Source: Duodenibacillus intestinigallinarum
GTDB taxonomy: Bacteria > Pseudomonadota > Gammaproteobacteria > Burkholderiales > Burkholderiaceae_F
Length of the DNA stretch: 29,098 bases
Assembly (NCBI GenBank): GCA_019117105.1
Contig: DXAH01000016.1
Location: forward strand, 1-29,098
Reading direction: 5' to 3'
The stretch's first letter is position 1, and the number at the start of each line of letters is the position of its first letter. Under the pieces are notes generated by a model. It searched no databases. It worked only from the letters and a program-made list of their open reading frames with translations, and had not been told where the DNA came from. A program made the position numbers and the translations under genes. Positions 28,176-29,098 of this stretch are shown here, piece after piece.

Positions 28176-28204
28176 TCGCTGGGAAAACGTCCAGTTAGTG
28201 TTTT

Positions 28205-28245
28205 GAGAACCGGTCTCCGATGCGCTCGGAGACCGGTTCTCTTTA
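28205..28245 (+). terminator. Terminator of ssb
   Basis: GAGAACCGGTCTCCGA pairs perfectly with TCGGAGACCGGTTCTC (16 bp, loop TGCGC), followed by TTTATT. It also lies against the stop of the convergent permease gene and may work in both directions, though the other side lacks a T run. Confidence 0.88.
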
Positions 28246-29098
28246 TTCGTGACGAACCGCTTCAATCGGATCGAGTCGGGCGGCTCTGCGTGCCGGAAAG
28301 TACCCGAAGATAACGCCCGTGAGTGCAGCAAAAGCAAAGCTCACGATATTGATCATCGGGTCAAAAGTGTAGGGCACGTCCATCCAGCCGGTGATCAGGT
28401 AGGAAGAACCGGTGGCAAGCAAAATGCCGATGACACCCCCCATGCAACCGAGTACCACTGCTTCGATCAGAAACTGCATGAGCACTTCTCGGGCGGTGGC
28501 GCCGATAGCCAGTCGCACCCCGATTTCGCGCGTGCGCTCGGTCACTGACACAAGCATAATGTTCATGATGCCGATGCCGCCCACCAGAAGGCTGACAGCA
28601 GCCACGGCACCGAGCAAGGCCGTCATGATCTGAGTGGTGGAGGCCACTTTTTCAGCCACTTCGGCCGTGTCGAGAATCGAGAAGTTATCGTCATCACCTT
28701 CGGAAAGCGAACGACGTTCGCGCATCAGGTCGCGTACGAGTCCCTTAAGATGCACGCGATCGCTCTGCGGATCAATGCTGATGAGAATCGTGTTGACGCG
28801 ATTGTTGCCGATCAAGCGTCGCGCAGCCGTATTAAACGGAATCACAACAAGATCATCCTGGTCTCCGCCCATCGCGGCTGTTCCCTTTTCATTCAGCAGC
28901 CCCACGATGCGGCAGGAAAAAGCATTGACGCGCAGCATCTCGCCGATCACGGGCGCTCCCGGGCCAAACAATTCCTTCTGAATGGTTGTGCCGATCACGC
29001 ACACAGCCGCACCCGACATTTCTTCCGAGGGCTCAAAGAACCGCCCCTCGGCAAGCGTCCTGTTGTCGGTGGTGAAATAGTCCGAGCTTGAACCGATG
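28243..29098 (-). CDS. MacB-type ABC transporter permease (C-terminal part; 5' end outside the window)
   Basis: The frame is open to base 29098, so about 284 C-terminal residues are present. The periplasmic MacB-PCD domain (SDYFTTDNRTLAEGRFFEPSEEMSG, then VCVIGTTIQKELFG) is followed by the FtsX-like core: a helix with LLGAVAAVSLLVGGIGIMNIMLVSVTERTREIGVRLAIGA, then two more helices and the end PARRAARLDPIEAVRHE. This is the hallmark of MacB permeases that, with a MacA-type adaptor and an outer-membrane channel, export macrolides, peptides or siderophores. Whether it carries a fused N-terminal ATPase, as in MacB itself, cannot be seen. It converges on ssb. Confidence 0.93.
   Translation of the reverse strand, partial: IGSSSDYFTTDNRTLAEGRFFEPSEEMSGAAVCVIGTTIQKELFGPGAPVIGEMLRVNAFSCRIVGLLNEKGTAAMGGDQDDLVVIPFNTAARRLIGNNRVNTILISIDPQSDRVHLKGLVRDLMRERRSLSEGDDDNFSILDTAEVAEKVASTTQIMTALLGAVAAVSLLVGGIGIMNIMLVSVTERTREIGVRLAIGATAREVLMQFLIEAVVLGCMGGVIGILLATGSSYLITGWMDVPYTFDPMINIVSFAFAALTGVIFGYFPARRAARLDPIEAVRHE

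Noticed and set aside
1..29098. Mobile elements, CRISPR arrays, defence or prophage genes
   Set aside because: I looked for transposases, terminal repeats, evenly spaced repeats and phage or nuclease motifs and found none. All substantial open frames are metabolic, transport or housekeeping genes.

Overview
The window is a dense chromosomal segment of a beta-proteobacterium. The gene content suggests an anaerobic or microaerophilic, asaccharolytic member of Burkholderiales, of the Sutterella/Parasutterella type. Pointers are the order ftsZ-lpxC-dciA-secA, the pair trpC-ung, uvrA divergent from MFS-ssb, and a concentration of genes for anaerobic organic-acid metabolism. The organism assignment is inference from memory of gene neighbourhoods, not a database result. 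No insertion sequence, prophage, CRISPR array or obvious foreign island is visible.

Layout. 1-6209: housekeeping block, almost all on the minus strand: secA (cut by the window edge), a dciA-like DUF721 gene on plus, lpxC, ftsZ, ung and trpC. ftsZ has no ftsA next to it and trpC has no trpD. 6390-6884: a tRNA operon (Pro-TGG, Arg-TCT, His-GTG, Leu-CAA) with a clear promoter and a strong terminator. 7108-8163: periplasmic type II asparaginase. 8253-11854: molybdate uptake genes modA-modB-modC (minus) facing the regulator modE (plus), with a ModE-like palindrome between them. 12203-12766: a tetraheme NapC/NirT-type quinol dehydrogenase whose first heme motif is CX3CH. 12946-16653: pepN and fbp. 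16985-18498: ttdA-ttdB, L(+)-tartrate dehydratase / class I fumarase. 18594-20297: a LysR regulator behind a LapA-like membrane protein gene (minus). 20495-22024: a SLC13/DASS dicarboxylate transporter (minus). 22396-23184: a Wolinella-type diheme FrdC cytochrome b (minus) with no frdA or frdB beside it. 23450-28175: uvrA (minus) against an MFS transporter and ssb (plus). 28243-29098: a MacB-type ABC permease, cut by the right edge.

How the genes fit together. FNR/ANR-type palindromes lie upstream of the NapC-like cytochrome, the dicarboxylate transporter and frdC. The frdC site is a perfect consensus and is centred about 41.5 bp from the start point predicted from its -10 element, as in class II FNR-activated promoters. 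With molybdate uptake (for periplasmic molybdoenzymes), a quinol dehydrogenase, dicarboxylate import, tartrate/fumarate hydratase, a periplasmic asparaginase and fbp for gluconeogenesis, the window looks like part of an oxygen-regulated network that respires or ferments organic acids and amino acids. The main open question is which catalytic subunits the orphan FrdC and the stand-alone NapC-like protein serve.
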